Positions 15,301 to 30,300 of a stretch of DNA of 64,000 nucleotides are shown here, one piece after another. A program made the translations under genes and the position numbers. The notes below the pieces were generated by a model. It had not been told where the DNA came from, ran no database searches, and saw only the letters and a program-made list of their open reading frames with translations. The stretch comes from Porites lobata. Its lineage: Eukaryota; Cnidaria; Anthozoa; Scleractinia; Poritidae. The first letter of the stretch is position 1; each line of letters begins with the position of its first letter. Location: the NCBI GenBank assembly GCA_942486035.1, contig CALNXK010000034.1, positions 2,602,001 through 2,666,000 on the forward strand, given 5' to 3'.

Positions 15301-18300
15301 AGGTGCTTACCATTTACAAAAACCACCCGGGTGGAAATCTGCACATAAACATAAAACTGTGAAATTTGACGTGGTGGGAGAATCACACGCTACAAAGTAC
15401 ATTTAAATCAGCTGAACAGGCTGAAAGTAGTCTGAGGAAAAATTGCATCACCTCAAATCACAGCCCATATTTTCTGAGGCTTCCCAAGTGGAATGGCTCG
15501 AACCATTTGATTTTCCAACCGGGATTTCCGGGTTTTCCCAGGTACCTGGTGAGTTTCCTGCGGAACCTCGTAATAGCCGTAAAAGAAGCGACAGCGTCCC
15601 CAAAACAGTCTCACTGTACAACTGCACACAACACCTTCCCTGTCTCCGCGCAACCTCTCAAGTGTCTAATAAACGTGTCCTTCATAAAAAATGTCTTGCT
15701 TTCCTTTCAGCTGGTCAATGTTTTCAAGATGTTACAATCACTTCATAAAAAACCCAAGGATGCGTCATATTCAGAGCCGCTCCCTACGGACTTGTGGCTT
15801 CGTTTTCAAGTGCGTTGAATCAATAGCGTGTAATTAAAGAATTTCATAACCTTTAAGGTCGTAACACACTAGGCGACATGTCGCTGCAACAGGTCGCGGC
15901 GACAAAATCGCTCTGTGTACAGGTCGCGCGATAAGTTGCTGCAACAATTCGCGCGTTCTAGAGAAGTTTTGTGGAAATCTTTGTCTCAGCAACAGAGTTT
16001 GGTCGCCGCAAGGAGTCGTACAAATTCAGTCTGATTTGATTTTGTGCGATTTGTTGTGGCGACAAAATTCTGTTTCGGAGACAGAGACTTTCACAAAAAA
16101 ATTCTCCCGTACACACAAAGTGACTTGTAGCTGTGACTCGTCGCCGCAACGTGTTGCTTCAACTTCTCGCCTGGTGTGTTCCGCCCTAAAGACCTTTGCC
16201 GCATTCCATTCTAGTGAGCACACACAGTGAAATGAGGTTGAGGCTTGAGCAGACAGTTTCATACAAATCAGTGAATTTTGTCAACCCCCCAAGCCTCATA
16301 CCTTTGTTCACAGGAATGAGGGATGGGTCTATTAAGTATTCTTCTGCAAATGAATATAAGTTCCCCAACTCGTTACCTCTATTCGGCTTCTTTACCATTT
16401 TCTTCTCTCCTGAAATACGAAGACCACGTCACATAGTTGATGGACTTTGTTAAACTTGCTAGGAATTTTAAATTTCGTCTAAGGTCTAGTTTCATGTAGG
16501 AAGGTTAAAGGTTATAGCTCAGTTTTCCTTGTAGCGTATTATATGTTATAATTCTCCCTGAGAAAGGGCGAGAACAAAGAACAAAATCCATTAGCATTGA
16601 CCTCGGGACTCGAACCTACGCCACACCTTTTAGGGAAGCAATGTTAGTGCAGTTTAAGAGCACTTGCCTCCCTCCAATGTGGCCTGGGTTTGATTGCCGC
16701 GGTCGACGCCATATGTTGGTTGAGTTTGTTGTTGGTTTCTCCCTTGCTCTGGGAGGTTTTTTTCTTGGTCATAGTTAGGGACTCTAAGAGGGGCACAGGA
16801 TTATTAGGTTCCTTAAGAAAAGACGTTTTTGAGCGATGCACGTCAACTGGAAGTGGACTTTTTTTCCTTCTTGGGCAGTAGTTTCGCCCAAATTTTCCGG
16901 CAAATCGTCTCTATACGAGTAGAGACACCTAGCAATACAAACTTGGACTAATTCTGTAGCGTCAAGGCATATAGAAAGGCAAAAGGACCCTCTTCCGGTT
17001 GACTAGCCTGCGTTGCAGCCGGCCCACGCACTCGTCTAGACCATGAATATAGTACAGAAGGTTTAGAGGGTCTGCGACTCAGGCAACCGGTTGACGTGCG
17101 TTGCTCAAAAATGCCTTTGCTTGAGCTCATGATTATTTCTTGGAACTGTCAAATGTCACCCTCTCTAAATAACGCTGGTTTGGTTTTTAATTATTTGTTA
17201 TATGAAATTAACCGCGTTTGCAAGAGTGTTTGATTTTGAGGCGTCCTCGACGCGGTAATTGTAACAACACTTTGATGCGGTGAAATGTTATTCTTTGTAA
17301 ATTACTTGTGATTTATTCTTTTGTACCAACAGAATCTGTCTTTCGAGATAGAAGACGATCCGTTTGAAGTGAAGCTAAGGGACAATTACGCGGTATGATT
17401 ATACTTAACTGGTGCTATTGTTTAAGAATCAGTAACTTGCCTTCTTAATTGTTACCAAAAATATTAGTAATTTGTTGTTTTAAGGTATTTCTTGGTTGAC
17501 AAAAGAAAGGTGAGCTTTACGTCTGTGTGGCCCGGACAATTAGCGCGACATCGGAAACGTGTTGAGGTCACCGCACAGCGACATGTGCAGTTGTTCTTAC
17601 AGAAAAAAAAAAAGACGTCGCCGGCATGACTAAAACAAGGGGTGTTTTGGGGATGGAAGATGAACACTGTCAAGGCTGTCGGACTCAACGAAGGCGTTTG
17701 TTGAGTGCTGGCCACGTCATGTGCAATTTCGATAGAGGTAGATTGATGGTGCCACTTTGAAGCTGCATACGATAGTGCGCGCGATTTTAATTGCTGTGCT
17801 GCTTATGACCGTAAGGACCCGGTTCGTTTGCTTTTGCGTTTATCTTGCAGGCAACAATCAATTCAAAAGTATTCCGTTGTGTTTTTCAGCTTTTACTAGA
17901 CGAGATGGAACAGTGGGAGGAACGACAGCAGTTACTGGAGGCTAAATTAGATGAAATTAGAAAGAAGCCAGGAAACTCCCTCACAGGTGGGTCTCTCCAG
18001 CACCCACCCAGCCCTCCCTTAACGCAACATTTGCACTAAGTAACAAGTAAGTGCGAACGTTGGGTTTCAATGGGGAGGGATAGTTAGGGAGTTTTTATTA
18101 AGACTTTTGTATTGGTTTCAGAATAGTCGTCGGGTTAGAAGGACAGTAACAAAACTATACTCCTCCATTTTGAAGAAGTGTTTTCAGGATTTTCCGACGC
18201 CTCTTTCAACGCCTCTTTAATTTATGTTCCCTGTGTGTTTTGCGTTTTTCAGTGAAAAAGGAGGAGGCACTGAAACGATCTTTAGAGGAGAAAAATTCCC

Positions 18301-21300
18301 AAATATACATTGAACGTTCCAAGGTAATCCATAGAAGTTTTCTCGGTGGTTTTATGGTTAGCACCTTTTACGTTGTAGTTAGACTTAAACAGGCGAGATA
18401 ATCTTGTAATCTTGTGTAGTGATGTTACTTATCTGTACCTCTCACAGTTAAGTTGTGAATATACGATAGTTGGAGATGTGATTAAAAAAAAAACTTCAAA
18501 ACTGTTGCAGCTCTTTAGAAACGAGTATTTCCTCAATGTTCGTTACGGGAATAAAGACGTACAAACAGTGGCGGATCTAAGATTCGGTGAGAGGGAGCCG
18601 GGAGACTTGCCAACTGTACTATAGTACTACTATTTGTACTATTTACAAAAAACAGAATCAAAATTAAATGTGCCAACACTGATGCATCTTGAATCTTTTA
18701 GGCCATCTTGTCAGTTTAATTAACTGGAGGTGCGCTTTGCGTCACTGTCAAGACTGTCGCTATCATTATCGGTATTATCAGAATTCAATAAGTCAATAGA
18801 TGACACAATCACTTGTCGTTCATGGCTACATTGTTGTAGGCAATGTCAAGCTTACATTAACGTGGTTGGTTTTGTTCTGTCCCTCTTTACTTCCAAACCT
18901 TCAATTGGCGACAAAATAAGTTGAAACAATTCGCCCTAAAGGGCCTCTCTGACGTTTTGCCAACTTAAAAGGGGGGAATAAAGCTTTCCCTCCCCCATCG
19001 TCTCCATGCAATGTTGTGCTACTGCCCAAACTACCTGAAGAAAACAACAAGCAAACATGCCAACTTTGAATGGGGGGCGGGGAGGGCTGTGGATTGTTTT
19101 GTTCTCAGAAGTTACCCCATTATTTAAGGAAAATGTCTCAATAAGTTTGTCACGGGTAGTAGTCACTTAAGTAGTCGGCCGTCTTAACCTGGATTACTTT
19201 AATTACTGACCTAAAAAAGTACAAATTGTTCTTTTATGATGTTCTTTTTGTCTTTTTGAAATCTTCATATCATGTAACAGGCAATGTATAACGAGACTCC
19301 TATGAGAACTTCGCTGTTGACTTGGGAATTCCAAGACCTGGATCTTTTTGTGCTGGCCGATGATTCTTATCATGGACAAAAAGCAGTCGATGTTATGAAA
19401 CGACTCGACAGTGATAGGTACTCGTTGTTCTTACATTAAAAGTATCATAACTCAGACTAACTAGAAAAATAAATTCTAATCTCAAGAGGTCCTAGATTTT
19501 TTGGTATCGTAGCTTTCGACGGTATCGCACAGTCTTCATCAACAGTCGAAAGCTACAATACTGAAAAATCTGAGACCTTTTGACGTTAGAATTTATTTTT
19601 CAAATTTCAGTTCCAAGGTCAAGAATGAGCATTCATGGAATCAGACCAATTAGTTTCCTATATTTTGTCCGAATCACTCGAACTTCATCAGCAATTACAT
19701 TCAACTGATAGCTAGGACAGGCAGCGTGGCCGAGTAGTCTTCGCGTCGGTCTCGCAATCCGGCGGTCCCGGGTTCGAGTCCCGCTCTGGCCACTGGCTGG
19801 ATTTGTTCTCGGTAGTCCCGAGTTCAAATCCTCGGCCACGCTTGTAAAATAACCAACTGGTTGCCTCCAGCCAGTTGGGGTCTTAAATCGTGTTATGTTG
19901 TATTTGAATTATTTGTTTGTAAATATTTGAGTGGAGTGCCTGTAAGCTAGCTGGATAAGCTAAGCGCTCTTTCCACCATAAACAAGCCTTTAATTAATTA
20001 AACCTTTTTAAGGACCTCGTGACCTGTTGGTCACGTAGTCTCAAGAGGTCGTTAAGGTTTTCCCTGTTTAATGACTTTAAGCAATGCTGTGCGGATCGAT
20101 GCTGAGAGCAGGAGAGTTCATAAAGTTTCAAAACTCGTAAAGCCCGAACAGTGACCAGCATAAATGTCTTCTTAGAACAGCACTACCGAATGAAACATGG
20201 AACTGAGGAGATGATCACCAATGGAAAAAGGCCTTGAGTTTTAAGCAAAAAATTCTCCTTACGAGTAGAGAGGACTGTGTGGAGAAAATGAGTATCGATA
20301 CATGTATTGTGATCGAGCTGGGTGGTTTAAGACTATAGGCTAATTACTGAACTACCTGTAAAACTTTTCCGTAATATGTTCGTTCTTCCAATGATCTTTA
20401 GGTTTGGATGATTTACACTAAGAAATTTGGTGCAAAAAGCGACGACTTGAAATCAACGTTCGTCAGTTTTTCATCACCGTGCTTTTACTGCCCATAATAT
20501 TTTAAACTTTATTGGCACAGTTGTTCTATTTCTTCTAAGTTATTGTATTCTGTTATATCATTAGCCCATACCCTCATTCAGGACTCGAATTTACAACGCT
20601 TTGGTGTCGTACAGTTCAAGGAAAACTGTACTCACATGAGGTTTGCTACTGACTTATTTGATTGTGATATGCTAAGGTGTGTGCTAACATTCCATGGTTT
20701 CGTGCGCTGTAATGGATTTCTTTCTATTTGTGTTGGCTGTAATTTAATGAAATGCTTTTCCTTGTTCTACTGTAGTGCCGTTTTAGAGATTTTCCTCAGG
20801 CAGTATTTACCTCAGAGTCTGTTGAAATGAAGGGAACCCTACTTGGTGCCGAGCAAAAACCTGCCAACAGAAGTATGTTTGCTGTCTTGTAAAAATTAGT
20901 GAACACTGTTTTTTATGTATAACTGACAAGTATCTTATTTTTTCCTTCGTAATTACACAGTAGCATGCATTAGAACTCATTAACATAATTTAGCATACAT
21001 AATTATCCTTAAGTTCCAGAGGGTCTCGCAAGTTTTTTTAAGTATGCTGGGAAGTGGAAAAAAGACAGCAGAAATTTCTGCCATTAGAGTTGCGTTTTTT
21101 ATCTGTGAGTTACATTCCTAGCCTCTCTGACATCACCTATTCTCAGCAAAAAGTGTTGAATAGAATATCATTCAAGTTTGTAGAGTAAAACTGACCTCTT
21201 TAGGGAGATCCAAAAGTACCAGGGGTTTCTTGATATCACTGGACTAACTTCGCTATGTTGCATTTGCCCTGAACACTTCCATAAGAAATGGAATTTCCCC

Positions 21301-24300
21301 GTGAACGATGTCTTATGAAAGGATTTTTTACCTGAAAGTCCACGAAATCTATGTTCGCCCCTGAAAAATTCCCTTAAAAGTTAATGTTTTCCCCTTACGA
21401 ATTCCCTGTTTTTTCTTTTCTCCTGAAGAATTATGCTTTCCCCTAAGGAATTCCACCTGTCTGTAACCCGGGGGTGCACATATTAAATACAACAGACAGC
21501 CCAATCCAAATCCAAACAGAGTACTGAAGGTCCCTCGTACCCCGCGCGTTTCCTTGTCTCTCGCGCTGATCGTTCATCTCGCGCTTTATACAGTGCATTT
21601 CTTACGCGCCAGCCACGTAGGCTAGTTGTATCTTGGATGGTTTACTGTGGCTGTATGTGTAATCAACAGGTAAGCGAGAAGCGGTAGTGCAAGTTGGCAA
21701 GCCCTGGAGCAATGTGACTATTTCAAGGAATTTAAGTTCACTTAAGTACTTTTACGACCTAAAATTTGGTAAGTAATCGGTTTTAAATTGCTTAACAAGC
21801 ATTGTAGATTTGTTCATTTTTACAGCAATCCTTCAAGTCTAGATTGCTATTGCTTTGCCCCCAATGGTCGGTGGTACAACTCAGTCGTGTCTGTATCAGA
21901 ATTAAGTTTTGTTTTTACTGTTGAATATTTGAACTTTAGATATGGACGCTATGGAGATAGCCTGGGGTGTCGACATTGAACCTGTCATAGGAATGGTTTC
22001 TGCTGCATTTGGTAAGTATCGTTGTTCTTTTTCTATAGTTTCCTGGCCTGTTGACATGTTTTATGACCTGAGATCAGAGTCTATTTTTGTTTCGCTTGGT
22101 AAATAAAATTCTGGCGGGCAAGGCGAGAAGCCTGGAAAGCCCAATAATTTTAGCGCAGCCAGTTATAGAGAATGTGTGAAAGCTGCTTCAATTGGGTCTG
22201 ATCTAAGGTTATATGCCTTATTCAATTATTCTGGTTAAAAATAAATCATAGATTGTGATCATTTCAGAGAAATTGAGCTCTCCAAGTCGAGATCCAAGCA
22301 AGAATCTGCCCTTTTTTGATAAGGTATCTTTACGATTTTTCTGACCACATCGTTTTCCTTATAGCTTTAGTGTCTTAAGTATGTTATGTTTTTGTTTATT
22401 TATCTATTTGTTATTACTATGGATGTCATGTAGAACCTGTAAGTATGTAGCAAGTCCGCATAGAGGAGTTAAGGCAATTTTAAATGATTGATGTTACCCC
22501 TACAAGAATTGTTAGTTGTTCGTGTCGCTAACATGCGTGGAAGGCTACTCATTCCCAATATAAATGGCGATTCGCCCCTTTTGCTGTAGGTATTTGTGGC
22601 TTCACCACACGTGCCTGAGTCTCGAGACATGAACCTGTAACTAGCCTGAAACTTATCACTATAACTGTCAACAACTAGCCAAAAGGCTGTAACTTAGCAC
22701 TAGCTAAAATATTGTGAGAAAATATACTGAATATGAATTGAATATGAGAGATCTTTAGATTCGAGGAGGAGGACGAGATTTTATACTGATTCCACACCGA
22801 AAAGCTTCACTGTATTTTTATTCACCAGAAAAGTTAGCACTGTTACCTTTATTGAAGGTGGTTAAGCCCTCTACCGATAGCAGGATGATAAAACTTCTAA
22901 CATTTGATAACCTGTTTCCGCCACTACGACATTCTCGCTAAAACTCCTAGTAGAATGACGACTGCTGTTATGTTTTCCCCGCCAAAATGACGCTGGTTCA
23001 CGGGTAAGCACTACGTCTGAGAAGATCTTTTTCTCGTAGTCGTCCTCGTCTTAGAATCTAAAGGTGTCTGTTATCTGGAAATAGTATGGAATGTGTGCCT
23101 TTGCGTTTAGGTGCGTCTTCTCTATCATGGTCGCCTTCAAATGGCCATTAATGAGTGGTACTGGTACTTCAGTGCATCAAGGAATCCCTATGATGTAACT
23201 GAGAGAATGCAATGGGAGTGGAGACAAGCCAGCTTTGATTGGACAAATGGTATGGCATGATGGGTTCATGAACAGGTTACGCGCATGCTAGAGGCGAGAC
23301 TGCGAGCAGTCTCTTTTTTTTTCTTGTGAGTCGCAGTAGACCTAGAGCAGGCGTGAGAGGAGTGCGAGGAGGGCGCATAATTTCACTTTTTCGCTCGCTG
23401 CGCGTGGCTGTGAGAAAAGAAGGACCTTCTATGTGCATTCACGCTTGAGTAGGATTTGAACTGACGATTGTGTGATAGGCCCTTCGTAGCTTGTAATCAC
23501 GTGTCCTACTTAATGCCAAAACTTAAGGGTACGACTTAAATGGTACAGGAGAAAGAGCGCGAGAAATTAGGTAGAAATCAAATTTTGAGATGATTGTTAC
23601 AAAAGACTAAGATGTTCTGGGTATTAGAATATCAGTCTGCAAAATTAGCAAGGTTTTGTAGGGAAAAAAATTGCCGGAGCACAAGGCGAAGTTTTTCCTA
23701 GATACACGTAGTATTTTCTGCGTTACTCAAACCACCATAAGATCGCACTGTTTCGAGTTTTAAAAATCTTAAAAATTGGCTGACCCGCTATTTGGTTTAT
23801 GCTCTTTCGACCCGTAATCTGGTATTTTAATGGTTGTTTCCCATAATTTTAGTAAAAGACAGATCACATGACCCCTAACTGCAAAGGGCCTATTGCTCTG
23901 CAAACCTTACTTAAAGTCTTTCTTGACACATGTATGTTGTTTTTGTTTCTTTTTTTTACATCTGATTGAATTGTGACTTTGGATAATTGTTCTCCTTCCA
24001 CCAAAACTAAACAAATCCTTTTAAGGGGTGTTTACATACTGTAATGCTGTGATGCGTTTTGCACCTGAAACACTTTCATACTTGTATAAAAGTTATATCC
24101 CGTTTCCATCAAGGTCTTTGATGGGAGACTTCATTTTTAACGGCAAGCTGTGTAAATATTCATTTTAAACATGGAGTCCATAACTATAGCCTTCGTTGCA
24201 GGCGTATTTAGGATCGTCACGGAGGAGTATTGCGTGACAGCCCTAATAATAATAATAATAATAATAATAATTAGAAATTTATAACGCGCCTTTTCCATGC

Positions 24301-27300
24301 AAATATGATCAAAAGCGCATGACAAATAACGGAATAATAACAGATTGGACTAACGGAACCATAACACTACTACTATGTTGACTGTTTTAGACGCGTGATT
24401 GTCTGTTCCAGTCTTTCTGGAGACCAATTCTGTATCGAATCGAGTATAGTAGTAGACCAATTACATAGTAACCAGTGCTCGGTTGTTCAAAGAACGATCA
24501 GCGCAAATCCAGGGTAAATTATCGTAACGACTTGTGTCCTGTTTACAGTTAACCCAGAATTAACGCTAACCATGGTTAGTAGAGGAGACTGGTTATGAAA
24601 GCCAACAAATCAAACCCAGTGGAACTCGTTTCCTTACAAAACTCGTACCGTATCATCTTGATGTAAACAGTCCAATCTGATATAACATAATATGCGTCGG
24701 TTTTTTAATGGTCTTTTTCCTCGTTTAGGTCGGATTGTTATTGAAGGAGACTTCGACTTGCATACAAGGGCAGCATCAAAGTATGACGATCGGCGGGTAA
24801 TACATTTGCCAGCCTTCAAAATCTGGTGAGTTCATGGAAGAGCTCCGGTCTTCTGAGCGTGAGGCCGTTAGTTCAAACGCCGGCCGGACCAACACCCAAG
24901 GTCTTATACTACAACCAGTTGCAAAAACATTTGAGACACTCTACCTTATTTTGGTCTAACTGCCTGCCCATGATCTTGTGCTTGTGATCCCCTCCTCCCC
25001 TTATCAAAGTTGCCAGAAATACAAGACCATGCTCAAAACTTAGTGGAACAACTTTGAATGGAGGGGAGGGGGAGGAGATTATTGTATCTCACAGAGGTGT
25101 GACTAGCAGCGATTTGAAGTAGGAAAGGCGGGATTTTCGTCGGAATGTCTCAACATTTTTGCAGCTGGTTGTGGTAGTGACTAAAGGTGATGTTACACGA
25201 GACGATTCGCAAGGGCGATTTTTAGCGCACATTGCTGCGACATTGTTTCGAATGGTTACAACATTGTTCCAACATTGCTACGCTGTGTTGCGCTAAAAAT
25301 CGTCGTTGCGAATCGTCCCGTAAAACCCCGTTCTCAGTTCAGATGATCGCGTCATTGGACGGTGACGTTAAGCCGTTGGCCTTGTCTCCTTCATCCTTAC
25401 ACTTCAGTTGGAAGGGGACGTGAAACAACCCGTTGACCTTGTTCAAAACGAGTAGATGACGTAGGCCGCGGTGTCTTGTTCTATCTGACATATGCTTTCA
25501 TTGGTCTGGGTGGGCGAGGTGAGATCAGCATGGACTGAAGCAGCTGCATAGTGCACCTTTACATGCTGACGTCCGATCTCACCTCTCTTGTTCCTCAGCA
25601 ATTCAGCCATTGGTTGCAAGTGAGGAAAGTTGGCACCCCCTGTCATCACAGGCATTTTAAGGATCTGAATGCGAGATACTGTAGATGACGGCCTGTGACT
25701 GAACAGTAAAGACAGAAAGTAAAAAATAATAATAATAAAAAAATACAGTTGAACCTCTCCACAACGGCCACCTTGGGGACAGAAGAAACTGGCCATTGTA
25801 GAGAGGTTGAAACAAGGGTGAATGTATGGACTGTCCGCCAGAAAATGTGGCCGTTAGGGGAGGTTTGACTATACTTCATTTCTTCTTTTTGGTTCTTTGG
25901 AGAAAATTACAGGAATTTTATCCGATATTTTTTGTGTTCAAGAAACTGAGAACCCAAAACACTTCACTTCGACTAGCTTTAATATCCAGCTGACTGTATT
26001 CATATCTGATTGAAGTTTTGTGTGTTCGTAGTACTAACATGAAGTGGATTTGTCAAGGAGATCCAAATGATCATCACTCTGTGATCCAATGTGCCCCAGA
26101 TAAAATACCAGAACTGGCGCCAAACCAGGTGAGAACGGAATCATGATCATCTGTGGAAAGATGAACACCGAGCCGTGCAATTAATTTATGTTTTGATCTT
26201 GCCGAAGTGACTTTTTAGATTTTAAAACTGAGCTGTTTATGAGGACCATTCTTGGGATTTAGAAGAGGTAGAAACCTGGGGGAGAACATTTTTGGAAGGA
26301 CTCGATCCGATGATTATAGTGGTGGTGGTGGTGGTGGTGGTGATGGTGATGGATGATGATGATGATGATGATGATGATTTGGTGATGATATTTTTGATGA
26401 TGATGGCGATGCTGATAATGATTATGCTGTTGTTAATGATGACAACGATGATGATGATGATAGCTTTTTAACACGAATTCAAGTCTCTTAGAACGAATTT
26501 TGCCATAATTTTGTGAGATCTGTGTATTCAAATTTTCGTTTGTTGCCGTCAATTCTTTAATTATTTTAACTTGCTTCTTAGGTGCATGACTCGTACGCCA
26601 AATTCAGATCCCAGAATCTAATTGTGGATATTTTAATGGAGACAGGGATGAGCAAACGAAAGGTTCGTCAAAGTAGCTTGGTAGGACATCTGTTTTCCCC
26701 CATAGAACGTTACTGTTTTGTGAAATAAATAAGTCAGTTACATGCATGCAGATACTGGATTTTGAGACATCAATACTTATAGTTACAAGACACCGTGCAA
26801 ATCACGGGAAGAGACGACGACCAGAACACCTGTGTTTGTAACGGGATATTCTGCGATCTTGTATATATTTCGTTTAATTATTGTTTTTCCATCTTCTCAG
26901 AGATAATTACCTAAGGATGTAAAATTTTTACGGTCTAATGCCCCCGAAGAAGCCCATAAAGTTTCCAATGAGATCGTCTACAACCTAACTAATACACGCC
27001 AACTAACTGTCATAGTGAGAACCCGCCAAATTTCATTTCCGGGACACATACCCCGTCTGTCAGATGGTGAGCTGGTGAAAGATTATGCGCCCTGTATTTC
27101 ACCTGGTGTCAAGAAGAAACAAGGGAGACCACATAGGCTGTAGATCTACAGTACGTTCAGTGCCTTTTGAGAGATATTGAAGGGATGGTGCAGCCAAACT
27201 AAGTTCCTTCGCTTGCCGAAGATCGCAGAAACGTGTGGAAAATTGGTTCACATGCTCTGCCAGCCGACCATTGATACTGTTTTGGACGGCGGAAACGACG

Positions 27301-30300
27301 CAAATTTGCTTAGTTGAGTTTTGGCCTATATTAACCACGAGACTTACCGGGCAACAAAAAATAATGTAATTTTAACCAGTGGTAACTTGTTCATCTCTTT
27401 ATAGGACCTGTCCCTCAGTGATCCACCTACAGTGTTCATGTTTGCGAGCACGTTTAGATGGTTTCAGAAATATCAGGTAACGTGTTTCATAAATCAGCCA
27501 AATCTATTTGATTCAGGTGTATTCATACCATAGACTCTAACTTGATTATTTCATATTTTTGCCTCAAGGCTGTGGTCTTCACATATGTGTCAAGGCCTAT
27601 CAGAAGAGGAACTTTTTTCAAGCGTAACCGAGTGAAGAAGAGATCTCTGGGAAGACACTACAGGTGTGTTAATTTCAGACATCTAGTTAAGCGTATGGGT
27701 AATTAGCGGAAAGCTTTTGACTCATTTTCTTTGCCTCACATAATAATACCACAACCAACTATGATTTTTTCTCGCGCAAGCTCTTTATAAACTCACCAGC
27801 AATCGTTACGATTAGAGAGGTTGTTACAGTCGACTCTTACGGAAAACATCGTTAAACGGACATCTTGAGTTGGTCCTTGCCTAGCCTGTTCACAGACCCT
27901 CTATTTTCGCTTTAGAGTTCGCTGAGCGCGCTCAGGGAAATAAAAACCGCGGGTGATTTATTGACCGCAAGCGCAATGGGGGTGAAAAAAAAACTTCGGT
28001 GGAAAGGGTAGTCCCTGTAACCATGACACGAACAACACTCAGAGCGCTTAACATTTGTCAGCACTGGCTGGCCAGACCAGTCCAGTTGTAAGGAGAATTC
28101 GTCTATTAACTAGAAATACCGTGAATCGCAGAACCTTTCGCAGCACTTGGGGCTAACGGCAAGAAGTAGGAATACAATATGTAAACAAACAAAACAAAAT
28201 TACAATAACAAACTGGACTTGCCGAAAGGCGAGTTTGCTGGGCTGCCATAAAGGGTAGAATAGACTATCCAGCCAGATCGGTCTACTTCCTGAATAGTAT
28301 CCACAGCAGTGAGGGGTTTTAGTAAAAATTTCGAGAAAAGACTCGTATTCTGGCCGGCCAGTTCTGACTTTTGGAAAGCGCCTTTTTTTGCGGGTCCAAA
28401 AGGTGTCCTTCTTATAGAGAGTTGACTGTAGTTGAATTTGATAGTTGTGTAGTTATGTTAACCTCGGCAGGCCTGTCGTCCAAGTCGAATTTTATTAAGA
28501 GAGCCGTCTCTATTTCGAGTCGTGAGAGAAGAGTCCGCTCACCCTTAACTTCTCGCGTTATCTCCCAAATGGAGAGATTGCTCGCAAGCGGAACTGAAGA
28601 CAAGTACATGTACCTGATGCTTAAGGTAGGTAAACGCGTTTGTGCAACCCCTAATGAATTTTGCGCTCACTCTAGGCATGTGAGCCTTTCACTTCAGTTT
28701 CCTGAACTGACCGTGTGGTACTGGGGCTCGTTCACGCAACAGAGAGGATTTGAGCTGTCACTGGGAGGTGGTCTCTTGGAAACGACATACCGTTTGACAC
28801 TTAAACAGTACAGTGATGGACTGCTGCGAAGACCGGCGGCGGACTGGAGCGCGACAAAGCTGCGCAGTGAAGTGTCTAATGTGACGTGTCATTTGTATGG
28901 CTTGGAGGAAGTGGATGGAAAGGAGGAGAGTGGTGACGAGTATGCTGAGGTAGAGACACTTTCTGTTGCGTTCATGAAGGAATAGATACATTCTTTATTG
29001 TTACCTCCCCAAAAATGGAATGGTACCCTTGGAGCTGAGTCGGATAGTTTGGCTGTTAAACAATAATAACTTATTTGCCGAGAACTGAAGCTCAACCCCA
29101 AACACACTTCATGAAAGGTAGTCCACACTACCGGGGCAGAGTAAAAACAAAAAGTATATTTATAAGTGAGCTTTCCGCGCCTTTAAAGTTCACTTGATCT
29201 CTGTGGTATTCCTGCTATTTAATGTTCAGTAGTTTATAGGTTCTTTAACGCTCCCATCGAATTGATAAGGAAGGAGGCGATGCCAACGCCCAAACGACCT
29301 TGCACAACAAACCGTTTGAACGCTAGAAACGCCTATCAAAAGTCAGAAGTGGCTGGACGGATCGATCATTTTGAAGCTGAGATAGGCTCTTCTTCGAGAG
29401 TTTTGCTAAAAATCCATCGCCGCAGTACGTACTTTTAAGAGAGGTGGAATTCTTTTCCCGGGTGAGCTAGTCTGGTCGGCCAGTTCTGACTAATCTCCAT
29501 ACGTGACTGGTGGGTATAAACGCGCGCGAGAGGGGAGGAAAGGAGAGGTGGCGCCACTCGCGACTCGTAAAAAAAATTAACTGGCGTCTGCTACGCGAAC
29601 GCAGGCTATGGGAATGAAAGATTTTCGAGCAGTTGCCCAGCTGTTGTTTGCTGTGTCTCTATAAAACCTTATATGTTTAAAGTAATGGGTTTATTTTTTG
29701 TAAATGGCGTCTACCTTCCCTTATCTGTTCCTTCGTGATTGCGTCTCATTTCTTTTTACTGTTTTTGTTGTCATGTCTTTTTGATTTAGGTGAGTTCGAT
29801 TGACTTGGAGCCTACGAAGTACTACCTTCTAGCAGCAGCAAGGTAAGTTTTACAACGCTCTGTGTGAACTGAGCAGCGCCGTTTAACAACACATCAGTTT
29901 TGACATACTTTGCCCTGTGTACCTCCATTTTCTCTATTCCCAGTCATTTTTATTTTCTCCTTCTTGTATATTTTCTTCGAGAAAGCAAATACATTCTGCC
30001 CCGTTGCTTTTAAGGTAAGTTCACTTTCTGTGAAATTGGTGCAAACATTTGCCTGTAAGGTCCAAAGACTGATTGGTTGAAATCAAAATGTTACATGGGC
30101 TATGTCTACAGCATAGGCGGCGGATAGCTTTGTAGACTACGAGTAGTCCCCCATTTTTCCTCAGGGATAGTAGAGCGAGCAAAACGCGAGCGCGCGTGAA
30201 AATCACCCTACGCGAGAAAAGGCGACACGCGTGGGGTGATTTTCACGCGCGCTCGCGTTTCGCTCGCTCTACTATCCCTGAGGAAAAATGGGAGACTACT

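Noticed and set aside
19731..19850. A standard tRNA gene
   Set aside because: A and B boxes are present, but acceptor and anticodon arms do not close and an unrelated tail follows, so it is a SINE.
26318..26463. GGT/GAT run as a Gly/Asp-rich coding segment
   Set aside because: It is intronic; E34 and E35 join without it.
28371..28675. Open frame continuing upstream of BLTP2 exon E38
   Set aside because: A good acceptor at 28675 gives exact phase with E37. The upstream residues have no family resemblance and overlap a MITE end.
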